A DNA stretch of 64,000 bases from Streptomyces sp. Tue6028 (lineage in GTDB: Bacteria > Actinomycetota > Actinomycetes > Streptomycetales > Streptomycetaceae): contig NZ_MLCE01000007.1 in NCBI RefSeq assembly GCF_002300165.1, forward strand, positions 12,007-76,006. The letters are read 5' to 3'. Each line of letters opens with the position of its first letter. The stretch's first letter is position 1. The notes under the pieces were generated by a model that made no database searches, was not told the DNA's origin, and was given only the letters and a program-made list of their open reading frames with translations. Positions 8,782 to 16,644 of this stretch are shown piece by piece. A program made the position numbers and the translations under genes.

Positions 8782-8963
8782 GTGTACCTCTCGTTCGCAC
8801 GGTTGGAACGGTCCGCACGGCCGCACGGCCTGTGCGGTTGAAAGCGCAACCGACTTCGCTCAGAGGCGGCGCCTGCCCCCGCTTACGCGGAGCAAACACG
8901 AGAGTGGCCCACGTCACCGTCGGTGCCACGGCACTGTCGGTGGCGTACGGCATGATGCGGAGC

Positions 8964-9893
8964 GTGACAGAGCAGACGCGACGACTCATGCTTCTCGACA
9001 CCGCCTCGCTGTATTTCCGCGCCTATTTCGGTGTCCCGGAATCCGTGAAGGCCCCGGACGGCACACCGGTCAACGCCGTGCGCGGGCTGCTGGAATTCAT
9101 CGACCGCCTCGTCAAGGACCACCGCCCCGACGCCCTGGTGGCGTGCATGGACGCGGACTGGCGCCCGCAGTGGCGGGTCGACCTCATCCCGTCCTACAAG
9201 GCCCACCGGGTGGCCGAGGAGCACGAGGGAGGGCCGGACGAGGAGGAGGTCCCGGACACGCTGTCACCGCAGGTCCCGGTCATCGAGGCCGTCCTGGACG
9301 CGCTCGGCATCGCCCGCGTGGGCGTCGAGGGGTACGAGGCGGACGACGTGATCGGCACGTTCACCGGCCGCGCCACCGGCCCGGTCGACATCGTCACCGG
9401 CGACCGCGACCTGTACCAACTCGTGGACGACAAGAGGGGCGTTCGCGTCCTGTATCCCCTGAAGGGCGTCGGCACGCTCCAGCTCACGGACGAGTCGTGG
9501 CTGCGTGAGAAGTACGGCGTGGACGGCGCCGGGTATGCGGATCTGGCGCTGCTGCGCGGCGACCCGAGCGACGGTTTGCCGGGCGTGCCGGGCATCGGCG
9601 AGAAGACGGCCGCCAAGCTGCTCGCCGAGTTCGGCGACCTCGCCGGGATCATGGCCGCCGTCGACGACCCGACGTCCCGGCTGACGCCGTCGCAGCGCAA
9701 GCGTCTCGACGAGTCGCGTCCGTACGTCGCGGTGGCGCCCAAGGTCGTCGAGGTCGCGGGCGACGTGCCCCTGCCGGACGTGGACACGACGCTGCCGCAC
9801 GCGCCGCGGGATCCGGCCGCCTTGGAGGCGCTGGCCACGCGCTGGGGTCTGGGCGGCTCGCTCCAGCGACTGCTCTCCACCCTGCACGCATAG
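8964..9893 (+). CDS. 5'-3' exonuclease (FEN/PolA N-terminal domain family)
   Basis: A protein of about 309 residues. It has the PIN-like metal site of the 5' nuclease family: LMLLDTASLYFRAYFG at the start, VACMDAD, EADDVIGT and VTGDRDLYQLV, then the helix-hairpin-helix LPGVPGIGEKTAAKLL. It stands alone, without the polymerase domain of PolA, as commonly seen for an extra exonuclease gene in actinobacteria. GTG at 8964 is the best start because homology begins there; ATG at 8952 is also possible and neither has a strong ribosome-binding site. It likely acts on DNA flaps or primers. Confidence 0.9.
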   Translation: MTEQTRRLMLLDTASLYFRAYFGVPESVKAPDGTPVNAVRGLLEFIDRLVKDHRPDALVACMDADWRPQWRVDLIPSYKAHRVAEEHEGGPDEEEVPDTLSPQVPVIEAVLDALGIARVGVEGYEADDVIGTFTGRATGPVDIVTGDRDLYQLVDDKRGVRVLYPLKGVGTLQLTDESWLREKYGVDGAGYADLALLRGDPSDGLPGVPGIGEKTAAKLLAEFGDLAGIMAAVDDPTSRLTPSQRKRLDESRPYVAVAPKVVEVAGDVPLPDVDTTLPHAPRDPAALEALATRWGLGGSLQRLLSTLHA

Positions 9894-9953
9894 CCGAACT
9901 CTTCCGGCATGGGTGATACCGCCGTACGCATAGGTGACGCAGAGAAGAGGGTG

Positions 9954-9972
9954 CTAACTTAGGTAAACCTAA
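9954..9972. promoter_or_regulatory. Iron box (DmdR1/IdeR-type operator)
   Basis: A 19-bp site agrees at 14 positions with the actinobacterial iron-box consensus as I recall it (TTAGGTTAGGCTAACCTAA). Its right part forms a perfect inverted repeat CTTAGGT-AA-ACCTAAG (9958-9973). It ends 22 bp before the start of the siderophore-interacting protein gene, where a repressor would block initiation. Confidence 0.75.
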
Positions 9973-9994
9973 GCATGTGATCCAGGAGGCCGTC

Positions 9995-10831
9995 ATGGCA
10001 GAACGCCCCGCACGCAAGCCCCGGAAGCCCCACTCCGCGCAGGTGGTGCGGACGGAGCGGCTGACCCCGCACATGCAGCGTGTCGTGCTGGGCGGCGACG
10101 GTCTGGCCGACTTCACCGCGGGTTCCTGCACCGATCACTATGTGAAGCTGCTGTTCGGCCCCGAGGGCGTCACGTATCCCGAACCGTTCGACATGGAGCG
10201 CGTCCGGGCGGAGTTCCCGCGCGAGCAGTGGCCCGTGACCCGGACGTACACGGTGCGGGCGTGGGACCCCGAACACCGCGAGCTGACCCTGGACTTCGTG
10301 GTGCACGGCGACGAGGGGCTGGCGGGTCCCTGGGCGCTGCGGACCCGGCCGGGCGAGGTCGTCCGGTTCATGGGTCCCGGTGGTGCCTACGCCCCCGACG
10401 CGGGCGCCGACTGGCATCTGCTGGCCGGTGACGAGAGCGCGCTGCCCGCGATCGCGACCGCCCTGGAGGCACTGCCCGACGGCGCCATGGCCCACGCCTT
10501 CGTCGAGGTCGCGGGACCGGAGGAGGAGCAGAAGATCGACTCCGACGTGGAGGTCGTCTGGCTGCACCGCGGGAACCGGCCGATCGGCGAGACGCTGGTG
10601 GAGGCGGTTCGCGCGCTGGAGTTCCCGGCGGGCCGGATGCAGGCGTTCGTGCACGGCGAGGCGGGCTTCGTGAAGGAGCTGCGCCGGATGCTGCGCGTCG
10701 AGCGCGAGATCCCGCGCGAGGACCTGTCGATCTCCGGCTACTGGCGCCTCGGTCACAACGAGGACGGCTGGCAGGCGTCGAAGCGCGAGTGGAACGCGCA
10801 GGTGGAGGCGGAGCAGGAGGCGTCCGCGTAA
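9995..10831 (+). CDS. Siderophore-interacting protein (FAD ferric-siderophore reductase)
   Basis: A protein of 278 residues, starting at the ATG six bases after AGGAGG; the GTG at 9977 overlaps the operator and is less likely. It has the SIP family layout: an FAD-binding beta-barrel with TRTYTVRAWD, then a NAD(P)H-binding lobe (LLAGDESALPAIATAL) and the C-terminal SISGYWRLGHNEDGW stretch typical of the family. Members reduce Fe(III)-siderophores in the cytoplasm to release iron. The iron box directly upstream implies derepression under iron limitation. No siderophore synthesis or uptake genes are adjacent. Confidence 0.95.
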   Translation: MAERPARKPRKPHSAQVVRTERLTPHMQRVVLGGDGLADFTAGSCTDHYVKLLFGPEGVTYPEPFDMERVRAEFPREQWPVTRTYTVRAWDPEHRELTLDFVVHGDEGLAGPWALRTRPGEVVRFMGPGGAYAPDAGADWHLLAGDESALPAIATALEALPDGAMAHAFVEVAGPEEEQKIDSDVEVVWLHRGNRPIGETLVEAVRALEFPAGRMQAFVHGEAGFVKELRRMLRVEREIPREDLSISGYWRLGHNEDGWQASKREWNAQVEAEQEASA

Positions 10832-10870
10832 CCCGCGCGGGGCGGCCACGCACACGTGACCGCCCCGATG

Positions 10871-11030
10871 AGCACCGGCGGGCACCGGCGGGCACCGGCA
10901 AGCACGGGCAGGCACCGGCAGGCACCGGCAAGCACGGGCAGGCACCGGCAGGCACCGGCAGGCACCGGCAGGCACCGGCAGGCACCGGTGGGCACGGGCA
11001 GGCACCGGCAGGCACCGGCAGGCACCGGCG
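10871..11030. repeat. Sixteen tandem 10-bp repeats between convergent genes
   Basis: Sixteen consecutive decamers, mostly GGCACCGGCA with variants AGCACGGGCA, GGCACCGGCG, GGCACGGGCA and GGCACCGGTG, run without a break between the stop of the SIP gene and the exporter permease. The period is close to one helical turn. It is non-coding as judged from position; the open frames through it are Pro/Ala/Arg repeats only. Confidence 0.95.
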
Positions 11031-11116
11031 GGACCGTTGCGGACTCCGCCCGGCCGGCCCGGCTCGCCCGGTGCACTCCTGCCGCACCGACCGCCGCCGC
11101 GAGCCCACAGCCCGTC

Positions 11117-11893
11117 CTACACCGACCGCTGGTACGAGCGGAACGTGCGGATCGACAGCCACACCGACACCACCGCCAGCGCGAGCAGACCGCCTCCCCT
11201 GCCGAACACGTCGCCCCAGTCGGGGTGTTCGGACATCGCCGAGCGGCCCGCGACCATCGCCCAGTCGAGCGGGTTGAAGTCGGCGATGTGCCGCATCCAG
11301 CCGGGCATCTGGGACGGGGCCATGAAGGCGCTGGACAGGAACGTCAGCGGCAGCAGCAGGAAGGTGTTGATGCCGATGATCGACTCCCGCTCCCGGACCA
11401 GCATGCCGAGCGCGTTGGACAGCGCCCCGAAGACCGTGCCGAGCAGCACCGAGGCGACGACCAGGACCGCGACGCCACCGAGGCCGCCCGGGTAGTCGGC
11501 ACCGCCGAGCAGTCCGAGCAGCACGATGACGACCGACTGGAGGGCGGTCACCACGCCGTTGTTGACGACATTGCCGTTCATCAGGGCCGCCCGGCTCACG
11601 GGTGTCGTGAGGAAACGGTCGAGGGTGCCGCGCTGGATCTCGTCGAGCGTGGTCATGCCCGCCCACATGTTGGAGCTGAGCGCGCTCATCACGACGACCC
11701 CGGGCACGAGGTAGTCGAGGTACGAGGTGGTGCCGAAGCCGCCGAGCTCGACGACCTTCTTGAAGAGGCTGCCGAACAGGAACAGCCAGACCACCGGCTG
11801 GATCAGGGTGATCAGCAGGTAGGCGGGCTGCCGTACGAACACCATGAGCTGACGCTGGGTCATGTACCAGGTCTGGGAGACGGCGGTGCTCAT
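11117..11893 (-). CDS. ABC-2 type exporter permease (DrrB-like)
   Basis: A protein of 258 residues with six hydrophobic segments. It has the ABC-2 pattern of antibiotic/lipid exporters: TQRQLMVFVRQPAYLLITLIQP near the N-terminus, the DEIQRGTLDRFLTTP coupling helix and the LSSAFMAPSQMPGWMRHIADFNPL loop near the C-terminus. Its ATG overlaps the stop of the ATPase gene (ATGA), so the two are co-translated. The exported compound is unknown; DrrAB relatives confer drug resistance. Confidence 0.93.
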   Translation of the reverse strand: MSTAVSQTWYMTQRQLMVFVRQPAYLLITLIQPVVWLFLFGSLFKKVVELGGFGTTSYLDYLVPGVVVMSALSSNMWAGMTTLDEIQRGTLDRFLTTPVSRAALMNGNVVNNGVVTALQSVVIVLLGLLGGADYPGGLGGVAVLVVASVLLGTVFGALSNALGMLVRERESIIGINTFLLLPLTFLSSAFMAPSQMPGWMRHIADFNPLDWAMVAGRSAMSEHPDWGDVFGRGGGLLALAVVSVWLSIRTFRSYQRSV

Positions 11894-12906
11894 CGCACAC
11901 CTCCGGCAACTGCGAGGTCCTGGGCGGACTGAGCGTCCGCCTCGGAGTAGCGGCGGCCCGCGTAGCGCAGGTAGACGTCGTCGAGCGAGGGCCGGGCGAC
12001 GGTGGCGGAGGCGACGCCGACCCCGGCACGCTCCAGCGCGCCCAGCAGGGCCGGCACCGCCCCGGCCCCGTCGTCGGCGCGGACGCTGACGCGCCGGCCG
12101 TCGAACAGCGCCTCGTGCACGCCCGGCAGAGCGGTGAGGGCGCCGCTCAGCAGCGTACGGCCGGCTTCACCGACGGCCTCCCGCAGCTCCACATGGACGG
12201 CGTCACCGCGCAGTTCGCCCTTCAGACCGTCGGGGGTGCCCTCGACGACGACCCGGCCGCGGTCGACGATCGCGATGCGTTCGGCGAGCCGGTCGGCCTC
12301 TTCGAGGTGGTGCGTGGTGAGCAGGACGGTCAGTCCCTCGTCCCCGGCGAGTCGGGCGATCTCGTCCCACATCGCGGTGCGCGCCTGCGGGTCGAGGCCG
12401 GTGGTCGGCTCGTCCAGGAAGAGCACCTCGGGGCGGTGGACGAGCCCCAGGGCCACGTCCAGACGGCGGCGCATGCCTCCCGAATAGGTCTTGACCTGGC
12501 GGTTCGCCGCGTCGGCGAGGGTGAAGCGGTCCAGCAGGTCGTCCACGCGACGGCTCAGCGCCGCGCCCTTGAGGCCGTACAGCCTGCCCTGGAGCCGGAG
12601 GTTCTCCCGGCCGGTGGCCACCGGGTCGGCACCGGAGTTCTGGGCGACCACGCCGATCGCGCGGCGCACCCGGTCCGGGTGGCGCCGCACGTCGTGGCCC
12701 GCGACGGTGGCGGAGCCCGAGTCGGGGCGGGCCAGGGTGGTGAGGATCTTGACCGTGGTGGACTTGCCGGCGCCGTTCGGGCCGAGGAGTCCGAGCACGG
12801 TGCCGGTGGCGACGGTGACGTCCATGCCGCTGAGCGCGGTGACGTCTCCGGGATAGGTCTTGGTCAGTCGGCGCGCCTCGATGGCGGGCGCGCGGGTGGT
12901 ACTCAT
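11890..12906 (-). CDS. ABC exporter ATP-binding protein (DrrA-like)
   Basis: A protein of 338 residues, with AGGAG about 10 nt before the ATG. Walker A GPNGAGKST, Q-loop VAQNSGADP, signature YSGGMRRRLD, Walker B VLFLDEPTTGLDPQ and switch LTTHHLEEAD are all present. The C-terminal extension ends in VARPSLDDVYLRYAGRRYSE, the tail typical of DrrA-type exporter ATPases. It forms a two-gene exporter with the downstream permease. The padR gene lies upstream on the same strand but is separated by a strong hairpin. Confidence 0.95.
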   Translation of the reverse strand: MSTTRAPAIEARRLTKTYPGDVTALSGMDVTVATGTVLGLLGPNGAGKSTTVKILTTLARPDSGSATVAGHDVRRHPDRVRRAIGVVAQNSGADPVATGRENLRLQGRLYGLKGAALSRRVDDLLDRFTLADAANRQVKTYSGGMRRRLDVALGLVHRPEVLFLDEPTTGLDPQARTAMWDEIARLAGDEGLTVLLTTHHLEEADRLAERIAIVDRGRVVVEGTPDGLKGELRGDAVHVELREAVGEAGRTLLSGALTALPGVHEALFDGRRVSVRADDGAGAVPALLGALERAGVGVASATVARPSLDDVYLRYAGRRYSEADAQSAQDLAVAGGVR

Positions 12907-13040
12907 GTCGACGGCTCTCCTGAGTGAGCGGTGTTCTCGGGCAGGGCCGAGCCGATCCGCGTGAAGAGCGCCGGGCTATCCTGGGTGTGCCGCACCTCGA
13001 TGGCCCGGTCTGCCGCACGGCGGAGCCGGTTCGGGGTTCG

Positions 13041-13080
13041 AGACCCTGGCGGGGCTGCTGCAACAGCTCTGCCGGGGTCT
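13041..13080 (-). terminator. 17-bp stem hairpin after padR
   Basis: AGACCCTGGCGGGGCTG pairs with CAGCTCTGCCGGGGTCT (three G-U pairs) around a six-base loop, starting 10 bp past the padR stop. No U-tract follows, which is common in Streptomyces. It would end padR transcription before the exporter genes, or act as an attenuator between them. Confidence 0.7.
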
Positions 13081-13090
13081 GTTCTCTCGG

Positions 13091-13741
13091 TTACTTTCCT
13101 TCGAGGCCGCCGCCCTCCGGATCCTGGAACTCCGGCGGAGCCTCACCCGTTTCGAGGAAGGTCCGCCATTCCTTGACGCCGGGGAACGTGCCGTCCTTGA
13201 TCTCGGTGAGGAAGCCCCGGACCCAGACGGCCTGCGCCTCGATCATGTGCAGCTGGTACTCGGACTCGACGAGGAAGAGCCGGGGCAGTGTCTCGGACAG
13301 CTTCGCCAGGCCGCCGCGCAGGCTCGCGGCCTGCACCTCCAGCATGGTGAGCCGCTCCGCGAGCAGCCGCGCCACCTCGTCGGGGTGCAGCACGCACATC
13401 AGGGAGAGCGCGGCCTCGAAGATCGGATACTCCCGCGCCGGGACGGCGAGCAGGTCCGACAGCCACTCCGTGGCCTCTTCGCGTCCGGCGTCCGTGATGC
13501 CGTACAGCGTGCGCTCGGGGCGGTTGCCCTCCCGCTGCACCTCGGCGACCTCGACGAACCCGTGCTTCTCCAGGTTCTGGACGACGGTGTAGAGCGAGCC
13601 GTAGTTGATCTTCAGGCTGGCGTCCTTGCCGCGCCGGCGCAGGGTCTGGGCGATCTCGTACGGATGCATCGGCCGCTCGGTGAGCAGCACCATGACCGCG
13701 AGGGCCAGCGGGTTGCCGAGCTTCCGGCGCTTGGCCGCCAC
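13091..13741 (-). CDS. PadR-family transcriptional regulator
   Basis: About 216 residues from the GTG at 13741, which has an AAGGGGG tract upstream; GTG at 13750 is an alternative. The N-terminal winged helix (LGNPLALAVMVLLTERPMHPYEI, then KINYGSLYTVVQNLEKHGFV and the GNRPERTLYGITDAG wing) is characteristic of PadR. It is followed by a C-terminal alpha-helical dimerisation domain of the PadR_C/Vir type. PadR proteins commonly repress adjacent multidrug exporters, and this one sits immediately upstream of a DrrAB-like pair, so it is the probable regulator of that exporter. Confidence 0.92.
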   Translation of the reverse strand: MAAKRRKLGNPLALAVMVLLTERPMHPYEIAQTLRRRGKDASLKINYGSLYTVVQNLEKHGFVEVAEVQREGNRPERTLYGITDAGREEATEWLSDLLAVPAREYPIFEAALSLMCVLHPDEVARLLAERLTMLEVQAASLRGGLAKLSETLPRLFLVESEYQLHMIEAQAVWVRGFLTEIKDGTFPGVKEWRTFLETGEAPPEFQDPEGGGLEGK

Positions 13742-13941
13742 GGCATCCACCCCCTTCGCCGGCGTGATCGCCACCGAACTGTGGCAACTCGTCACCGAAT
13801 ATCCGTGGCCGAACATATCGCGACGGCCGAGGACCGTCAATACACACGATGTATCGCGTTCTGTGGCCCCCCGCAAGGGCGTGAGGAGTTAGGTGCGCCC
13901 CGGACACGGACGCGTGACGCCGGCGAAACAGCCCCTCCCTA

Positions 13942-13963
13942 ATTTCTGTCGCTCGACAGGAAT
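13942..13963. promoter_or_regulatory. TetR-type operator upstream of the APC permease
   Basis: ATTTCTGTCGC followed by TCGACAGGAAT is an imperfect palindrome matching 20 of 22 positions of the perfect palindrome at 22442-22463, and both are preceded by CCCTA. It ends 33 bp before the permease start, so the same repressor probably controls both. Confidence 0.75.
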
Positions 13964-13996
13964 CCTCGCGCCGCTGTGCGAAAGCAGGTTGCCGCC

Positions 13997-15547
13997 ATGA
14001 CGAGCACCGCCCCCGCCGACGTCCGCCCCGACCCGCCGCGGCCCGACGGGGCCACGGGCCTCGCCGAGTTCGGCTACCGCCAGGAACTGCACCGCAGCCT
14101 CGGCCGGTACGCCTCGTTCGCCGCCGGCTTCTCCTTCATCTCGGTCCTCACGACCGTCTTCCAGTTCTTCGCCTTCGGGTACGCGTTCGGGGGCCCGGTC
14201 TTCTTCTGGACGTGGCCGGCCGTGCTCCTGGGCCAGTTGGCGGTCGCCGCCTGCTTCGCGGAACTGGCCGCGCGCTACCCCCTCTCGGGCGCGATCTACC
14301 AGTGGTCGTCCCGGCTGTCGAACCTGTCCTTCGGCTGGTTCGCCGGCTGGATCATGGTGATCGGGCAGATCGTGGTGGTGGCCGCGGCGGCCCTCGCGCT
14401 CCAGATGGTGCTGCCCGCGATCTGGTCGGGCTTCCAGCTGGTGGGCGACGACCCGGCACCCACCAGCGCCGACGGCGCCGCCAACGCGGCCGTCCTCGGC
14501 GTGATCCTGCTGACCCTCACCACCCTGGTCAACGTCGTCGACAACCGCGTGATGTCGGCCGTCAACCGGATCGGCGTGACCGCCGAGATCATCGGCGCCG
14601 TCCTGATCATCGTGCTGCTGTTCACCCACTCCGAGCGCTCCCCCGGCATCACGTTCCACACCGGCGAGGGGGGCACCGGCCTCTTCGGCGCCCTGATGGT
14701 GGGCTCGTTCATGGCCGCGTACGTGATGATCGGTTTCGACAGCGCGGGCGAGATGAGCGAGGAGACCCACAACCCCCGCCGTACCGCGCCCCGTACGATC
14801 CTCACCGCACTCGGCGCGGCCGGCCTGCTCGGCGGTCTGATCGTCCTCGGCGGGCTGCTGGCCGCGCCCAGCCTCACCGACGGCCGCCTCGGCGTGGACG
14901 GTCTGAGCTACGTCCTGACCAGCAGCCTCGGCGACGGGGTCGGGCGCGCGCTGCTCGCCGACGTGGCGGTGGCCGTCGCGGTGGCCACCCTGGCCATCCA
15001 GACGGCCGCCTGCCGCATGCTCTTCTCCATGGCGCGCGACGGACAGCTGCCCTTCTCCGGCCGGCTCGCCAGGGTCGCCCCGCGCACCGGCATGCCCGGC
15101 GCGCCCGCCCTCGTCGTCGGTGTCCTCGCGGCCGCGCTGCTGCTGCTGAACTTCGCCTCGCCGGACGCGTTCCTGGCGATCGGCACCACCTGCATCGTGA
15201 TGCTGTACCTGGCGTACGCGATGGTGACCGGACCGCTGCTGGTGCGCCGGCTGCGCGGCGGGTTCGGGGCGGGCGGCACCGACGAGACCGGCGCCCCGCT
15301 CTTCTCGCTCGGCCGCTGGGGCGTCCCCGTGAACGTCCTCGCGCTGCTCTACGGCCTGTTCATGACCGTCAACCTCGCCTGGCCGCGAGCCGCCGTGTAC
15401 GACCCGGCGGGCGGACACTGGTACTTCCGGTGGTTCACCCTGCTGTTCCTCGGAGTGACGGTGCTCGCGGGTGCGGTGTACCGCGCGTACCGGGTGCGGG
15501 CGACGGTCACCGAGTCTCCCGAGGTGGTACCGGCCTCGTACGCTTGA
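13997..15547 (+). CDS. APC-family amino acid/amine permease
   Basis: A protein of 516 residues from the ATG at 13997 (AGCAGG upstream). It has about twelve membrane segments. The first carries the APC signature (GRYASFAAGFSFISVLTTVF), then ELAARYPLSGAIYQWSSRL, and the conserved GFDSAGEMSEETHNPRR loop. It resembles the GABA/choline-permease branch that is often annotated as urea-carboxylase-related amino acid permease. The shared operator with the carboxylase operon supports a role in importing its substrate, perhaps guanidine, urea or a related amine. That substrate assignment is inference; the permease family is clear. Confidence 0.9.
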   Translation: MTSTAPADVRPDPPRPDGATGLAEFGYRQELHRSLGRYASFAAGFSFISVLTTVFQFFAFGYAFGGPVFFWTWPAVLLGQLAVAACFAELAARYPLSGAIYQWSSRLSNLSFGWFAGWIMVIGQIVVVAAAALALQMVLPAIWSGFQLVGDDPAPTSADGAANAAVLGVILLTLTTLVNVVDNRVMSAVNRIGVTAEIIGAVLIIVLLFTHSERSPGITFHTGEGGTGLFGALMVGSFMAAYVMIGFDSAGEMSEETHNPRRTAPRTILTALGAAGLLGGLIVLGGLLAAPSLTDGRLGVDGLSYVLTSSLGDGVGRALLADVAVAVAVATLAIQTAACRMLFSMARDGQLPFSGRLARVAPRTGMPGAPALVVGVLAAALLLLNFASPDAFLAIGTTCIVMLYLAYAMVTGPLLVRRLRGGFGAGGTDETGAPLFSLGRWGVPVNVLALLYGLFMTVNLAWPRAAVYDPAGGHWYFRWFTLLFLGVTVLAGAVYRAYRVRATVTESPEVVPASYA

Positions 15548-15551
15548 CCAG

Positions 15552-16526
15552 GTGAGACGCAAGCCCCGGATTCCGCCCTCCCCCCTCCCGCAGCGCGACG
15601 GGGTCGACCCCGTGCGGGTCAGGCTGCCGTGGGACGGGGGCTGGGCCACCGTCCGGGACCATCTGGTCGAGCGGCTCGCGGCGGGGACCGGCGTGATCGA
15701 CGCGATGATCGGCGCGGGGCTGATCGTCGGGGAGGACGGACGGCCCGTGACGGCCGACGCCGCGTACGTGCCGGGGATGTTCGTATGGTTCCACCGGGAG
15801 CTGCCCGACGAGGAGCCGGTGCCCTTCGCGCTCGACGTGGTGTACCGCGACGAGCACATCGTGGTGGCGGACAAGCCGCACTTCCTGGCCACCACCCCGC
15901 GCGGCAGTCATGTGGCCGAGACCGCGCTCGCCCGGCTGCGGCGCGAGCTGGAACTGCCCGCGCTCGGTGCCGCGCACCGACTGGACCGGCTCACGGCCGG
16001 GCTCGTGCTGTTCACCGTGCGCCCCGGGGAACGCGGCGCGTACCAGACGCTGTTCCGCGACAAGCTGGTCCGCAAGGAGTACGAGGCCGTGGCGCCGTAC
16101 TCCCCCGGTCTCGCGCTGCCGCGGACGGTCCGCAGCCGGATCGTGAAGGAACGCGGGGTGCTGGCCGCCCGTGAGGTGCCCGGCGAGCCGAACGCCGTCA
16201 GCGGGATCGAACTGCCCGCACGGCGCGGCCCGCTGGGCCGCTACCGGCTGACGCCCAGCACGGGGCAGACCCATCAGCTCCGTGTGCACATGAACGCGCT
16301 GGGCGTGCCGATCCTCGGCGATCCGCTCTACCCCGTGGTGACCGGCCCGGTTCCGGCGGGCGACTTCAGCCGCCCGCTCCAACTGCTCGCGCGAGTCCTG
16401 GAGTTCACGGATCCGATCACGGGGCACGAGCACCGGTTCACCAGTGCGCGGGAGCTGGAGGCCTGGACGTCGTACGAGGCGTGGGCCGGGGCGGACGGGG
16501 CCGCGTCGTACCCTGCCGGGCCCTGA
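15552..16526 (+). CDS. RluA-family RNA pseudouridine synthase
   Basis: A protein of 324 residues from the GTG at 15552, four bases after the permease stop; earlier starts would overlap the permease. The catalytic motif HRLDRLTAGL carries the essential Asp145, and the second family motif TGQTHQLRVHMN is present. The N-terminal 80 residues resemble an S4-like RNA-binding region (VRDHLVERLAAG). It isomerises uridine in rRNA or tRNA; the exact site cannot be predicted. It may be read through from the permease transcript. Confidence 0.92.
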   Translation: MRRKPRIPPSPLPQRDGVDPVRVRLPWDGGWATVRDHLVERLAAGTGVIDAMIGAGLIVGEDGRPVTADAAYVPGMFVWFHRELPDEEPVPFALDVVYRDEHIVVADKPHFLATTPRGSHVAETALARLRRELELPALGAAHRLDRLTAGLVLFTVRPGERGAYQTLFRDKLVRKEYEAVAPYSPGLALPRTVRSRIVKERGVLAAREVPGEPNAVSGIELPARRGPLGRYRLTPSTGQTHQLRVHMNALGVPILGDPLYPVVTGPVPAGDFSRPLQLLARVLEFTDPITGHEHRFTSARELEAWTSYEAWAGADGAASYPAGP

Positions 16527-16554
16527 TCCGGAGGCGGGCCCCCGGGCCGTCGGA

Positions 16555-16634
16555 GCCGGCCACCACCGTGCGGCCGGGCCCGACCGGCGGCCGGCCATGC
16601 CCGGCGCGGGCGACGGCCGGCCACCATCGTGCGG
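16555..16634. repeat. Direct repeat pair between convergent genes
   Basis: GCCGGCCACCACCGTGCGG (16555-16573) recurs as GCCGGCCACCATCGTGCGG (16616-16634), 61 bp apart, in the spacer between the pseudouridine synthase and rarE. No clear terminator stem was found here. Confidence 0.7.
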
Positions 16635-16644
16635 TGCCGTTCTG

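Noticed and set aside
10831..11116. CRISPR-like array in the decamer repeat region
   Set aside because: The units are 10 bp with no unique spacers; it is a simple tandem repeat.
13021..13080. Sequence resembling a tRNA T-arm (ggttcgagaccc)
   Set aside because: No acceptor, D or anticodon arms can be formed around it; the bases are part of, or next to, the long hairpin after padR.
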